From positions 61,466,864 to 61,530,863 of the forward strand of contig NC_133777.1 of NCBI RefSeq assembly GCF_003597395.2: 64,000 nucleotides of DNA, read 5' to 3'. Positions 1 to 13,884 of the stretch are shown here, one piece after another. A program made the position numbers and the translations under genes. Every line of letters begins with the position of its first letter. The first letter of the stretch is position 1. The stretch comes from Chelonoidis abingdonii (taxonomy: Eukaryota > Chordata > Testudines > Testudinidae). A model generated the notes under the pieces. The model made no database searches and was not told where the DNA came from. It saw nothing but the letters and a program-made list of their open reading frames with translations.

Positions 1-3000
1 AGTGCCATGGGAAGGCAGGAAATGCAATGCAGAATTCCCAGCATCTGTAGTGCTTCAGTGAATGTCACTGGCATAAACTCCACCAGAGGAGACTTAGCAC
101 ATATACCCTCCGGAAATCACTCTGCATCCATAGACGCAGAGACTTAAGTCCATATTTCCTTGATTTTTTTTCTGCAAAAGTAGAAATTTGAATACAATGG
201 AAGGGACCTGTATCAGCCACTACCCGAAAGCAGCCTGGTTTAACTAGATTGTCCACTACTCAAAACAATATGGCTGGGTGATTGACACTTATTCAGTACT
301 ATGAAGGAGGCAAATAAATCTTCTCTGTCTCTTGCATAGCTATGGTATAAGCTTTTCAATAATCTTTAAGATGGAATGGATCAGATTTTGAACGTTACTT
401 CATCCACCAGCACTCTAGTCATCTTTCCTCTCATTTCAGTTGTGACAGGTCTTTTACAAATCAAGGAGACCCGTCTTGTCAAATCCAGGGGATAGGATAT
501 CTAAGGGCACTTCACTGATGGCTGGATATAAAAGATCATTGCCAGTTCTATAAAAACCTTGATAGAGTTGGGGAAACAAGTATTCATCTTCAGAGCCTTC
601 CAGAATGGGTTCCATTAGGCTCTAGAAGTGGAAGCTCAAAACAGATGCCATATTCCAATCTTATATCATAGGAGCTAATGATGTAACGTTGCTAGTTGTC
701 CCACCTCCAGTCACAATCCAAACACTGGATCAAGAAAGTGGCTAGCTGAGTTGAGCCAGCAACAGTTTGGATTAGCCCCATAATCATCTTGGTGGCCATG
801 GAATTCTGAGGTGTCTCAAAAGTCCTCACCAGCTCTGTCTAGATGCTTGTTGCAAAGTAAAACAGACTTATACGTCTGTTAAGTGTAAAAGTTGTTTAAG
901 TCACTTTAGTAAGTGCAGACACATGTGTTAGTGCATTTGTATGGAAAAGGGTTCATTGTCTCACCTGAGTTACTTAATGCTGAAAAGCTTAGGTTCGTCA
1001 TCTCAGGGGAGGTTTTGAAGCTAACTGCTAGGGCTGGATGGAAAAAAGTTTAGACCAGCAGAAATAAAAGGGACTCAGAGAAAATGATGTAGCATAAATA
1101 ACACCTGAATGTCAGACAATTTCATATATTAGAAAATAACTTTTTTCCTTTCCAAAATGGATTATTTCAGTTGTGGTAGGGTTATGCTGTCTATAGCAGC
1201 TTCTCACTTATCTTCATTTATCTCCTTTTAAAATGTCCCTTTTATTTTATTTCCCCCTTTAGAATTATATATTTTATATATGTATGTCACAATGGAATTC
1301 AATAGTAGAAGAAAATGGAATTTCACTAATCTCCTGTATTTATTTTTATTTTTGCACATGATAAATATACATGTTGTCTTGGCTCCCTAGGGGAATACTT
1401 TCTGCGCGAAGGCAACTGGGGGAGACTGAACTACAAGGCGCAATTCCAGTTGAACATAAGGAGCAAGTTATACAGTATAGTTACCCTGAGAACTGATGGA
1501 CCAAGCAAGAGGACACATCCCTGACTGATCAGCACTACTGTGCACAATTCTCTTTTATGTGATAAATAGACACATAGTTTGAACTGCCTGGCTCTCCTTG
1601 AAAATATTCCAGACTGTGCAAGACAATAATAAGAGCAATGAGGACAGGTCAGACTGTATATCTCCCACCCATAGAGAGCACTTTGACACAAGTAAATTGA
1701 CACAGTGGGTTGTTACCATCATAATCTAGAAGCTGTGAAACAGGAGCAGCACGTATAACATAGTGCAATATATTTATTTTTAAGAAGTCCTTTTAATACA
1801 TAATTTCACTGGAGAGGCTGTCAAAGATTAAAAGGAAGGGTTATTAGAGACATTTAGAGAGGACATTACTCAATGGTGCAGAGATGCAGTCGATCATTTG
1901 AACTAGCAGGAGTAGCACATTTCAGAGAGCCATTCCCTTTGTGCTCTGGAAGCCTTGCCAGGCAATCTGAGAAATGGGAACAGTAGAATGGCAGTTTTGG
2001 CAATATTATTAAAATCCAAAAAATGGTGCCACTGAAAGCTGGCAATGTCATGGTACAGAAAGTTGGAACCCAAACAAGTTTAAAAACAAAAACACCTCTA
2101 GTTCTGAGCATGTGACTTTCATGTAATTTGGCTTTAATTGTTTTGGTTTTTTTAAGATCGTGTTTCAACTGCAATCTACTTGCAGCCATGTGTTAAGAGT
2201 TGTGCACTACTTCCCAGTCTCAGACATTGGCAAGTATAATAGATATATGCCCCCTTTTGACACTCTTTGCAGTAATGTATCAGTATATTCTATGCCACTC
2301 TAATGGACTACAAGGTACTACAGGTCCTGTATGTAGAGTAATGATAGGTCTCAAATATTGCCAGGAAGATGCATGTTAAAATTTTCATTTCTATATTTAT
2401 TTTTAATGACATTGCATTTTTATGGAGGTGTATAATTACAGTTTGCAGCAAAAATTTCCAGATACACAGTGGTTACTCTTTAAAACTTGCCAATTTCTAT
2501 AAACATCTAGGACTCATATTTCTAAAACTCCATGTAGAAAAAAATCTCAGTCATTAGTTTCATATACACAACACCCAATCCATGCATGAAAACTGGTATT
2601 GTGTATGTGTGAAGAGGCATGGAAGTGCAAATCGCTAGGGTTTCCAATCATGTCATTGCACACACTTGAGTCTGAAAAATTCCTGCCTAAATAACATTTC
2701 CTATCTGAGGTATTTTCAGCATAAATATGGGAAAATTCAGTTCATGCTGCAATTCCTTAGGTAATCATATCTATTTGTCTAAGGCAAAACTCGCAAGCTT
2801 TTGAGGGTGATCACAGTATTGCAGAATTTATTTACAACAAATTTTTTTACCCTGGAATATATTTTTCAAGATCGATATTGTAGTGGTCAACCTTAGACTG
2901 TTGTATCTAAAAAGCAACATAGCAGTATACAGCAATTTTCAGCTACTAATAAAACTCCCCAAACTTCATGGCAGTCAGAGGTGGTGCTTCCTTTTACACC

Positions 3001-4084
3001 AAGAGAATGTGTCCTGGTCCTCAGCAGTGCAGGGCTTCCGCTCAAAAAGGCATGCCTCTTTTACTAGCTCTATGCCTAGGGCACAGTGTTTCAATACGGT
3101 CACGTACCCAGTTGTTAAGACATCACTTCTCATTATGGAATGCAAACTGTGACTACCCTACATTTTGGTGGCCAGTCCTCCCCTTTGAAACTGCTTCAAG
3201 CTGATTAGTGGTCACCATATTCTATTGTTGGTAATTCCAAGGAGAAATTCTTAAATCTACATCTCTAGCACCCTGAAGAATGAAAAAGAATAATAAAGCT
3301 TGAAACTGAAAAAGACTGAGGACACTGGTTCCCTTTGAATTGCATAGGAGACTGACAGTTTTGGGCTGGGGGGGAATAATGGAACATTTTTATTGTTCTT
3401 CTAGTGGAGACTTATCCTTGTCATTTCCTCTACAGTAATTACAGCCTCAATTAACAGCAGCTGTGATTACCCTAACTTTTGTTTTCTTTTAACTTTTTCC
3501 TTTTTTACTATTGCTGAATCCCCAAAAAAGGTGATGGGTTAATGATTTGTGTAGATTCTAATCTACATTATTGGTGTGTCTACACACCACTCTAACCATG
3601 CAGATGTGCTGCAACAGCAGACCTACTCTTATAGCTATGCTTTTACAAGGGCAATGATAGACTCTATTCCTGTTTTCCCCATTGTCCCTGGGGAACCTGC
3701 CACTTTTTCACAAACCTGCACTGCACTGGCTAGATTTGCAGGACATGTTTGGAAGATCATGACCTATTGTTAAAAACAAATCATAGCAAGTGCCTAGGAT
3801 GGGACAAAATTTGCCTGGACCATAACTCAAGTTGGAGAATGGTCACTGAGCTTTAGGGATTTAATTATGTCCTATACAGAGATTGGTGCAGCACCCTTAA
3901 GGAGCACAGAAAGGTCAGAGAGCTCATTAATATGTACAATGCCAAATACAAAGGCAGAACTGCCAAAGCTTAAAGGTATTACATTGCTCCAGAAGACATT
4001 TATAGGATTCCAACAGGGGCTTGTTTTTTGTTTTTTTTTTTTGTGTACTGTGATCTTCAAGACTAAACCCAGTTTTTTCTCTCT
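1..4084. other. intronic sequence, nothing recognised
   Basis: This is AT-rich, CpG-poor sequence with many stops in all frames. The longest open frames (up to 107 codons at 1866-2189) resemble no family I know and lack splice-site support. A poly-T run near 4025-4042 abuts the CR1 fragment to the right. By position it lies within the intron downstream of exon 15474-15327. Confidence 0.5.
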
Positions 4085-5160
4085 TTCCTCGTAGGTCAGG
4101 TTTTCTCAACTTTTTTATCACTTTTGTTGGTCTCTTCTGGATTCTCTCCAATTTGTTCACACTTTCCTAACCTGTGGTGCCCAGAATTGGACACAATACT
4201 TCAGCTGAGGCCTAACCAGTGCAAAGGAGAGTGGGACGTTTACCACTAGTGCCTTACATTTGACATACCTGTTAATACACCCCAGAATATTGGCCTTTTT
4301 CACAATTGCATCACATTGTTGACTCATATTCAATTTGTGATCCACTACAACCCCCGAGAGCCTTTTAAGCAGTACTACCAACTAAACAGTTATTCCCCAT
4401 TTTGTGATTGTGCAGTTAACTTTTCTTTCCTAAGTGTAGTACTTTGCACTTGGCTTATTGAACGTCATCTTTTTGATTTCAGACCACTTCATCAAGGTAA
4501 TTTTGAAATATAATCCTGTCCTCCAAAGTACTTGCAAGCCCTCCCAGCTTAATGTCCTCTGCAAATTTTGTAAGCACACTCTCCACTACATTATCCAAGT
4601 CTTAAATGAAAATATTGAATAGTAGTGCATCTCCAGGCATGATCCCTGCACGACTCCACTAGACATATTCTCCCAGTCCGACAGCAAACCATTAATAACT
4701 ACACTTTGATTATGGCCTTTCATCCAATTGTATAAAAAACTATAGCTGTACAGTAATTTCATTAGATCACTTTTCCCTAGCTTGCTTCTGAGACTGTCCT
4801 GGGGGATTGCATTAATAATTTGTTCCAGTATCTTTCCCAGTATTGAAGTTAGGCTGACCATGTGTCCTTTTTGTTCCCATTTTTAAAGATAGGTACTGTG
4901 TCTTCTCTTCTCCAGTCCTCTGGGACTCACTCCTCCTCCATAGGTTCCTAATGATAATTGCTAATAGTTCTGATATTGCTTCAGCTAGTTCCATAGGTAC
5001 CCTCAGATTAATTTTATCAGGCCCTGCAGAGTTGAATACATCTAACTTATCTGAACTAGTTCTCTGAGTTTGTTAAAGGCTGCTTTTATGAAGTCTATAG
5101 TCCTTATTCTGCTACTCTCACTCCCTTCCTTTTCTTAGAAGCATGTAAAAACTTATTACC
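4085..5160 (-). mobile_element. CR1 LINE fragment, reverse transcriptase region, decayed
   Basis: Read on the minus strand, broken frames give typical CR1 ORF2 segments in order. MELAEAISELLAIII comes first (near 4994), then VSLTSILGKILEQII (near 4860), then NGLLSDWENMSSGVVQGS with the RT VPQGS-like motif. LSGVVVDHKLNMSQQCDAIV and SFALVRPQLKYCVQFWAPQ follow (near 4160-4380), then KLERIQKRPTKVIK (near 4150). The order and spacing fit the 3' half of the RT through the region after it. There is an internal deletion in the RT core (about 60 residues expected between the ILEQII and SKLGKSD segments). The usual CR1 3' end (GGGCTAGATGGACC type) is absent. Multiple stops and frameshifts make it a dead copy. 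Confidence 0.85.
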
Positions 5161-6290
5161 TATATGCACACGCCGATTCTCATATTTGCATATACTAAAG
5201 CTCTTTCCTAGCTATTTTGTAGACAAAGTGTAGCTGCACAAATAAATAGATAAGACAAGGACACTGTGATATTGGAAAGGGTACAGCCTTCAAAACTGTA
5301 ATCATGCATTTTCAAATAAAGCTGAAATCTCCTTTACTTACATACAGTTTTAGCTGCCAAGACCTAACTTAACTATTATTTCCGCCCTGAAACATTTTAT
5401 GACATCTCTCTGTCTGTCTAATCAATAGGTTTTTTTTTCTAAATTGCCTATGAATGTATTATCTAAGCCTAATCTCTAATGCCTAAAGAATATAGGGAGC
5501 TTTTGCTTTTGCCTTTGTACCATCAATGCATACAAGGAAAATACAAAACCTTGACTTCTGGTTTGGCAATTGGAAAACTTTTCTGTTCACCTCTAATGAT
5601 GTCATTTCCTATTTATAAAGCAGAGTTGGATTTATGTAAGCAACTGATGTTATAGTATATTCCTTCTCATTAGGCAAACATTTTCCAGTTCTAGACACTT
5701 TATCTTCTTGTTTTTAGATGCTCCCTTCTCCTTTGTCTGGCATATTGAAAGCTGTTGGTAATCATTTCATGTGGAACAACACTGCTCTGCAGCCACTTAA
5801 GCACAAAGTAGGTCCTGCACTTAGAGTTTTATGATACTGGATGAGTATTGATCCTTTAGTTAGTTAATGGCACAAACCCTCAAGAAAGCCCCCAACTCAC
5901 AAACTAGAAATATTGTGCGATCCAGCAACCACGTTTGTTATGTCCTATGCATCTTACAGTAAATGAAGTATGTGCAGTACTTTCTTCTCTGTCCTAATAC
6001 CGATCGATACAGTATCCCAAATATATTTTAGTTGTAAAACCTTAGGAAAGATTCCATAGATATGCTTGTTGATAAACAGCCATTCTGGATGTTATGCTGG
6101 GATTTTTAGTTTAGCGATATAATTACTAATAAGAGATTAGAGCAATTTGCAATGCTATTGGTGTTCAAGACACTTTCTTTTCACACTGGTGATCAAAGCT
6201 AAGAATCTGCATTCATATGAAATGTAGATGATATATTTTAAAAAAACTTCTTTTAAATATATACATAAAATATTTATAATGTTTGAAAAT
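5161..6290. other. intronic sequence, nothing recognised
   Basis: No exon, open frame or repeat was recognised. The first few tens of bases may still be the 5' side of the CR1 copy to the left. Confidence 0.4.
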
Positions 6291-6400
6291 AAATTATTAT
6301 TAATTTATTATTATTTTATTTGTATTTTGGTAGTATCTAGGAACCACAGTCAGGGACTAGGGCTCTATTGTACTAACACAGAACAAAAAGAAAATGTTTA
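6290..6400 (+). repeat. SINE/MIR-like repeat scrap
   Basis: The segment reads ttatttgtattttggtagta, then a cctaggagccccagtca-like stretch, then a cacagaacaaaaaga-like stretch. I recognise this as an old dispersed amniote repeat usually starting TTATTTGTATTGCGGTAGC. The family name cannot be fixed from sequence alone. Confidence 0.4.
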
Positions 6401-7256
6401 AGAAATTAAAAAAATATTAATAGATTCTTAGGTTCAGTCTTGCTCATACTCATCAGAGTATTTTACGATGCTGTATATGGAATAGTATAGCATGGAAAAG
6501 CTCCATATTGATGCTAGACATTTTTGAAATACAAAAAAGCTTAACTACATTTTACTGTGATATTTATCTCTGTCATTGTATCTGGTGTATTCTGTTTTCA
6601 TGGGACTAAATATGCTCTGTTTACCAATTTCAATCAAGAAAAACTCCACTGATTTTTTAACAGCGTTATTCTGGATTTATGCTGCTGTTAACTAAGGACA
6701 GAGTTCTCTGAGTGGGGAATAATGGAAATACTGTAATCAATTTGACAGCGTTTACATTTTAATAGCATCCACTGTAATGTAATTACTGATTATTATGGAA
6801 AGAGTTAGAAGGAAATGTGAAAAATTGTTATAGAGTTAGTACACTAGATCAATCACAAGCCAGCTTTTAACCTGATCTAACCAAAAGTAACAAGTGAAGT
6901 GTAACTTTGTTCCACGAGAAGGTGATTGCTGGAGGAAATTGGTATGAATCTTTTTTAGGAACCATTTTTGAGAAACATCTACTGAGACTGATCCCACAGA
7001 TCAAATCTCTGATGCACAGACACAGTCAGTATTCGCAACCTACAAAAATAGAAGCTGTTCTACTTTAGTTGTTTTCAACCTGATCCTGCTCCTCTATTGA
7101 AGGTAAAAACAACTTGGCCTTTGACTTCAAAGGCTTTATCTTGACTAGGAAAAGTGCTAGAGTTTAGATTAACTTTAGCTATAACACGCTAGTCAAGCTT
7201 GAACCTAAACTCTCCATCTTTTTTCTAGTATAGATGCAGGGTAAAACCTTCCAGCT

Positions 7257-7430
7257 CAGGGGTTCTCAAACCAGGGGTCAGTTATTACATGGGGGGTTGT
7301 GAGCTGTCAGCCTCCACTCAAAACACCGCTTTGCCTCCAACATTTGTAATGGCGTCAAATATATTAAACCTAAACTTGCCCACTTTTGGTGTTAAATATA
7401 TTAAACCTAAACCAGCCTAAACTTGCCCAC
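7257..7430 (+). repeat. hAT-derived repeat fragment with internal direct duplication
   Basis: It begins CAGGGGTTCTCAAACCAGGG, a hAT-like terminus common in reptile genomes, and continues with the ttattacatggggggttg and gagctgtcagcctccac blocks of that family. The far end is lost. A stretch of about 19 bases around aaatatattaaacctaaac occurs twice (near 7357 and 7395), each followed by a copy of cttgcccactttt, so the 3' side has a local tandem duplication. Confidence 0.5.
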
Positions 7431-10400
7431 TTTTCCTACTCAAGATAAAAGAAAAGGGAACAAAATTGGGACCTCTGTGACTACATGGGGTCTTAATTTC
7501 CATGGACTTGCACTTTGGTAAAGGGATTGCAATATACTACAGGATTCTGATTTGGCAGTGTTTACACCCTATTTGCACAAATGGAAATGGCTACACAGGA
7601 TGCAAGGCTGTGGTCACTCGGGCCATAAAATCTGGATTTCTAAACCACATTCAAAATTTTTCCAAATGTTCGGTTTTTTTCTCAATGAATTTACACTGCT
7701 AAAGAATGCTAAAATCAGCCTGCTTCAACCTGTTTGCCAGCAGTATTACAGCTGCTAACAGCTTTGAACTCTAATAGATGGTTGACTAAAGAGAAAGGAA
7801 TATAATTCCTCTGGAACACAAGCCTCTATATGCTACTGTATGGAAATGTAAAGTAACAAACATCAGGTTAAGTGCTGAATTTGAGCTTGACACAAAAAGT
7901 AAAACTAACTTTCATTATCGGCTTATAATCACTTGTCTGTAAAATTCCAGTGTGTTGCTTACTACCAGTGAAAGTGACTTTACATGGCTCAAACAATTAA
8001 TTACCAGAATTCAATTCAATTTTTTTTTTTTGCAAAAGAGAATATTGCTCAACTAGTTTTAAATGTGTGGGTTAAAATAAACAGCTTAAATGCTTGTAAG
8101 TTTTCTACTTGAAATAAAATCCCAGTATTTGTATTGCCAAGTGGCCAAAAAAAAGGCACCTTTGCCTTTATCAGCACATAAACATAGGCTGGATATTTTC
8201 CTACATATTTTAAAGCAGAAATGACAACTCCAATAGCATTCAACTTCCAAGCAGGTAGAAAAAGGGGCATGGCCGGGACAGTAACAGTGGCATGGTCAAA
8301 CAAAAGAACTTCCCTGTCCCCTTGTATGAAACAGAAAAAAATATTAAAGCTAGTGTTCAGGATGAGTGTGGCATGTAAATTGTGTGCACATTTTGATCCT
8401 GTCCACTAGTTACAGTATGATATTGCAGCCAGGATTCTTGGCTTATCATTCACTTATACTGCTGAGCTTGCAGACTTATCAATATGCCTATTGAACCAAA
8501 GAACTGAACTTACACTATTCACCACCATTTTAGTGGTAAAATTGTAAAACACATAAAATTGGCCATTGTTTAAAAATACAGCTGGTTTATGCACATCATT
8601 CAGTCATTTAATTATTGCTTAAGCACTTGTCTGTTGGGAAAATAATCCTGGTATGCTGCAGAGCCTTGAAGTAGAAAATCCATCATAAATTTATGGTACA
8701 GTTTAATAATGTTATCTCTCTGGACTCTAGTAATTTACTTTTAAAGTGCCCGTACTCAATTACATTTTTTCCTTGATTGTTATTTCAAATAAATCACAAA
8801 ACAGATTAGCCTTTAAATAGTTATTACATAAAAAAACCTGTTAAAATATTAAGGTTGCCTCACATTAAGTTAAGTACTCAAAGTTAGGAACTCCTAGAAT
8901 TAAGGTTACCTCTGTAACTTTCACGTGGTTTCATTGCACAATCTAGACTCTGTTAATGGTATACAGAAGGGGGCAAAATTAAGGCACCGATTCAGGAAAT
9001 CACCACTATTCAACACTGATACAATACGCATCAACAAACTGGAAAAAATAAATCTCTTTCTGATGTGAGTATTATTAAATGTAGGCAAAATGTAAATGGA
9101 ACAAAATTCTGCCTTCAGTTCCTCCAACATCATTCCAGATTAATTATGGCAAATGGGCAGAATTTCGCCTTAAACTGTTGGGTCCTAAAAAATATGCCTG
9201 ATTATTACCCATTTTTAGTTTTGTGATAGTTTTGTGATAATTTTTTCTCTGATGTTACGAAGTGCATATTAAGTGGGACGTGCTCTGACCTTAGACAAGC
9301 AGATATCTCTCCTGCTGAAGTCAACAGGATCTGTCCCTAGGGGTAATTAGCGTGCGCCAAATGCCCCTTGCCATGTTTTACCCAAGATTTCCCAGCACCA
9401 TGACACAATAAAAATGATATTTAGAACTGTAGGCAGAATGACGAAGTTGGAACTTCCTAAAAAACCCCTGCTTTCAACCAGATTTTGGACTGGTGATTTT
9501 ATTTTTCTGATAGTGTTATAGCAGTACAGCCCCTGTATTTGATGCCATTTTATACAGATGTAAAGGCAACTTCTACTGCTCTAGCTTATTTCACATCCTG
9601 TCAGGGAATAAGCTGTACTTCTAGAAGCACTTTCATACTGGTGGATCTGCATCAGTGCTGTGGGGACTGTACCACAGTCACTTAGCTAGTGTAGTTACTA
9701 GTGTAGCAGGATAATGTGTGCATGTAGGTAAGGGCTAAGCCTTTTAAAATGAAGAAACAGATATGTATGGTCTGGCTGTGTGCAATTGTTTTTTAATTAA
9801 AATGACATTTAAACTGATTGTACCTATGAAACAACAGCTTGTACAGCTTTGGGAGCCCTTCATTTTACTATTTATCTAAATGGCAAATGAGTACATGCTG
9901 CCAGCCTTCTTTGCCCTTGTCTCACTCATTTTGACTGCAAGGTTTCTAGAGGAAACTGTAGACGTGCTGCACTGTAACTAGAGATGGGGGGGAAATGCTG
10001 GCTGCAGTGTCTGTAACTCCTCTCTAATGTGTTGAGTTAATCTAAAAATGAAATGTCAAACCCCATTACCAAGTCTGCACCTTTATTTCTCCCAGTAGAA
10101 GGAGGGTTTCACTGCTGTCTGACCCGCTCACTGTAAACAGTGACAGCATCTGACTAACAAACATGCAGTTTGCATATAAACCAACATTAAAGCAAAAAAA
10201 AAAAAATGAGAAGACTAAGGGCAAAATACTCCTTCATCTGGCTATGGGGAGAAGAACCTCACTCAACATAGATGAAGAATTTTCCCTGCAGTGCCCCTCT
10301 CCATCCATGGAATTTCTGCAGCACCTGAGGATCTTGGCTCAAAAGCTTTACTCTCCTGTGTCAGGGAAGGAGAGAGGGACACGCTTTGGAGACACTCTGG

Positions 10401-12564
10401 AGATCTGCTGCAAGGAGGGGTCTAGAAGTCTGAAGCTGGAAAAGGGGTTGACTAGGCATTGGTGTAAAGGATTAAGAGTTGAACAGAGGGAAGTAAGATC
10501 CAGAATTTAAACAGGGTCTGAAACTTAAATGATCATGGCAAGAGAGGACTTCCAATCTCTAATTGGTACAGTCAATTTCCCTCAACCATAGAGGTAGAAC
10601 CAGGGATGAGTATTAGTACCTATCCACTGAATAGCAGTCAGGTGGCACTGCTGTCTCTGAAAGCACATGTTTTGCAAATGATGTGGCTGCCTCAGTCATG
10701 CTGACTGGATGACATGGTTATAATGTCACGATCAGGAGTGCAGCTATATAATAAGGTATTTCTGAGAATAATAATGAAGAAAATAGAGACCTTTGCTCTC
10801 TTCAGTTAAGCTTTGGCTCAGGCTCATAAGTTACTTTGCAAATTGTAGTTTAACAATTTGAAGACCAGGACTCGTTTGCTGAAGAAATTTGCAAATAATT
10901 TCAAATAAAGACCAAATGAGTGAATTTTATAATTTATTTGCATAGAATAGCCAAGAGAAAACAGACAAAATGTAAGGTTCCATTACTGAGACATCCACCA
11001 ACATTAGATAGGAAGCAGAGTTATGCTTAAGCTGCTTTGATCCTCATCTCTATCAATATTTAGAATTCACAGGCAGCTCAGGTTTCTCATTGAACATATT
11101 AAAAGAATTGGCATGTACAGTAAAATCATGCTAAGTTTAAGATTTTTTATAAGATCTGTGTATATTTTGCAAATATGAGTAATTTTATAGGTCTTCACGT
11201 CTCTATATACTTGAAATTTAATCCTGAAAAATCTATTCTGCATTCTTTCTGTGTGTTTGAACAATTTGTAACTTTTAGTATGAAAAAGTTTGCAGAGGTT
11301 GATCTGCTCCATTCAAAATGATTTTGCAAAAGATTAGACACAATCAATTGCTTTCTAATGTGGGTTGTTTTTTTAACTGTATTTGGAAACTACACTGTCA
11401 CTTTAAATAAGAATGACCAAAGTAATAAAAGTTACTAAACGGGTACTTCTCAAATTATATAAGGGAAAACTAGATTTTATCAACAAGAGTGAGCTTAAAA
11501 AAGACAAATCAATTTCAGTAAAAACAATTGATGTTATCACTAAATTTACAAGTAGCTGCTCATTCATTCATTAGTAAAGAAAAAATATAGAGCATAAAAT
11601 ATAAAACTGGAGGCTGATATTTAAAAAAGTAGAACCCTATTGCTCATACAATTTGTGTGTGCCTTTGTCTTCATTTGCACATGCATTACCCTAATTAGCT
11701 AGTTATCTAATTATTTCTGAACGCAAATTCTTGATTTGCATAAACATTCATTATAACTGCCAATAGCACAGCCACAGTTGGGAAAGACCAGAAATGAGAA
11801 TAAATGAGTCCTTGGTTTCATAAGGAACATCAACAGTAAAACATTAGGAGATATATTTCCCTAGCCCTTATCCCCTGGTGGTACTTATGCTAACAAAAGT
11901 GTGCAACTACAGTCACACTAATATGTGCACAGCAATGCACACAGACCTCAAGCTTCTGTTAATGAAAATCAGGCCCTTCAGGTTTGTGGCTTGAAAATGG
12001 TAAATGATCTTTATTTTATAACTACAACCTGCGTAATTTTCTCTCTTATGCACATTTTCGTTATAACTTAGGGAAAAGCAAAGTGTATGTTAGAATTAGT
12101 AATTACTCATCTGCTGCCTAAATCTATATTGTATTATCTTATGAGAGGGAAAAATATTTTCCTTATACATTAGAGTTTTAAGTATTTTTCCGATGCATGA
12201 ATTATTAATGAAGACCCTTAATGTAATGGAGTAGCTGCTCAGAAAATTATTCCTTACAATGAATCTTGAGAGCAAGTTGCAAAATTCATGTTGCGTGCCA
12301 GGTATTTAAATTGAAAGTAACAAATTGCACTTCAAAAGTAAAAGTAATTACTTTCCAGGTTAATGTTCAATTAAAACTGTTCTCACCCTCATGAGATGGA
12401 GCAAGATAATAATTATAGATCAGCAAATTGTATTTCCACTCAAAGACAGTAAGTGATGGACAGAGCCATTTTTAAAAGGCCCCTGCATTTGGTGAAATCT
12501 AGTGCTGATTTTTAGTATGCAGAAGTAACTCTGTAATATGGAATTTTAATGTATGTTTTATAGC
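7431..12564. other. intronic sequence, nothing recognised
   Basis: This 5 kb AT-rich stretch has no recognisable exon or mobile element. Simple runs include an A-tract at about 10194-10206. A 115-codon plus-strand open frame at 10163-10510 has low-complexity Lys-rich composition and matches nothing I know. Confidence 0.45.
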
Positions 12565-12572
12565 TTTCAGAA

Positions 12573-12942
12573 CAGGAGCGGCGCCAGGGTTTCTGGCACC
12601 CTAGGCAGAATTCGGGCGGGGGGGGGGGAAGGGCGGCATTTTGCGCACTCCCCATGGGGCGTGTGGGAGCTTCCGGTTTTGCTCCCGTCGCGCCGCCAAA
12701 GGACCCTCCGCCGAAATGCCGCAGGCGACAACAGCAGTCATTGCCGAAATGTCAGCAGTAGCTCAATTGCCTGCCGCTGTTTTCTGCAGTACTGTCAGCG
12801 GAGGGTCTTTCTTCAGCAGCGCGACGGGAGCAGAACCCGAAGCTCCCGCGTGCCCCATGGGGAGTGCACAAAATGCCGCACCCTGAATCCTAGCACTCTA
12901 TAGGCCATCGCCTAGGGTCGCCTAATGGAAGCACTGACCCTG
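12573..12942. mobile_element. foldback hAT-type MITE (370 bp) with 8-bp TSD
   Basis: The element starts CAGGAGCGGCGCC and ends GCACTGACCCTG, imperfect terminal inverted repeats of hAT type. It is flanked by a perfect 8-bp duplication, tttcagaa, at 12565-12572 and 12943-12950. The interior is a near-complete palindrome: the block around gcactccccatgggg (12645) recurs inverted at about 12850, gctcccgtcgcgc (12680) at about 12820, and gaccctccgcc (12701) at about 12797. It is GC- and CpG-rich in an AT-rich intron. The two overlapping plus-strand frames (81 and 116 codons) are by-products of the palindrome, not genes. It carries no transposase and must have been mobilised in trans. Confidence 0.92.
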
Positions 12943-13884
12943 TTTCAGAACAATGGATTGTCAATTCCTAATAGGTGATAGCAGCCTTTGAAAACAGCAG
13001 GAACTCATGTGGAGCCCTTTCATTGTTTGAAAATGTCCTCTTGAGTACTTGTTACTCTTCACTGGATAGAACCAGACCTTAAACATAGAAGGACTGATTC
13101 TCATTTACACTCTGGTCCCTTTATACTCCTGTAGCAGTGTAAAACAGAGTGCTAGAGCAGTGTAACCTAGCTCATAAATTCTTGGGCTGTTCTCTGCTTT
13201 AATTTGACTGTCAATATTAGAGATTTGACATGGTCATATGGAGATGTTTAAAAATACTCTGATGTGATTTTAGCTTGTCATGGTTAAAAATCAAACACAA
13301 GGGAAAGAAAAAATGCCTTTCACTCTGAAAGCCACCCTGCTATTACAGGTGGATGTGGCAGAAAAATCTACATAAAAATGGGGAACCATGTGTAAGCCTT
13401 GCCCTGCTTCTGTGTAAGTCAGTTATAAACTCCCATTGTTGTCAATGGGAGCCCATTTGAGCCAAAGACAGCAGCAGGCTGTGCCCATGCTCTTTACCTC
13501 TGGGTCTGAAATTGCCCACGTCCAAGGTTTTGGTTGAGGCCTCTTGCAAATGGTATTAGATCCCTTGTGAGTGCTCTTCTCTTGGGAGGCCAGGAATGGG
13601 GATATTAGGGTACTTATTAGTCAAAGCTGAAGTGTGCACTATATGGAAAAGTCAGCATGTATGTCAGACTGTGAAAGCACTAGGTTATGTGCAAGAGCCA
13701 CACTTCATTATTCTCGGGTTCAAAGAAAATAGTATGTAGCTTATCCTATTTGAGAGATATTTGCAGCCAATAATCTTTAGCTCCTTATGTTGTGAATCTC
13801 TATAGCTGCCAAAAGATGATGTAGTGGGTCCCTCTCCCCAGTAATGGTATACACTATGGGCTAAGTTGTGTAGCCCTTACTCCT

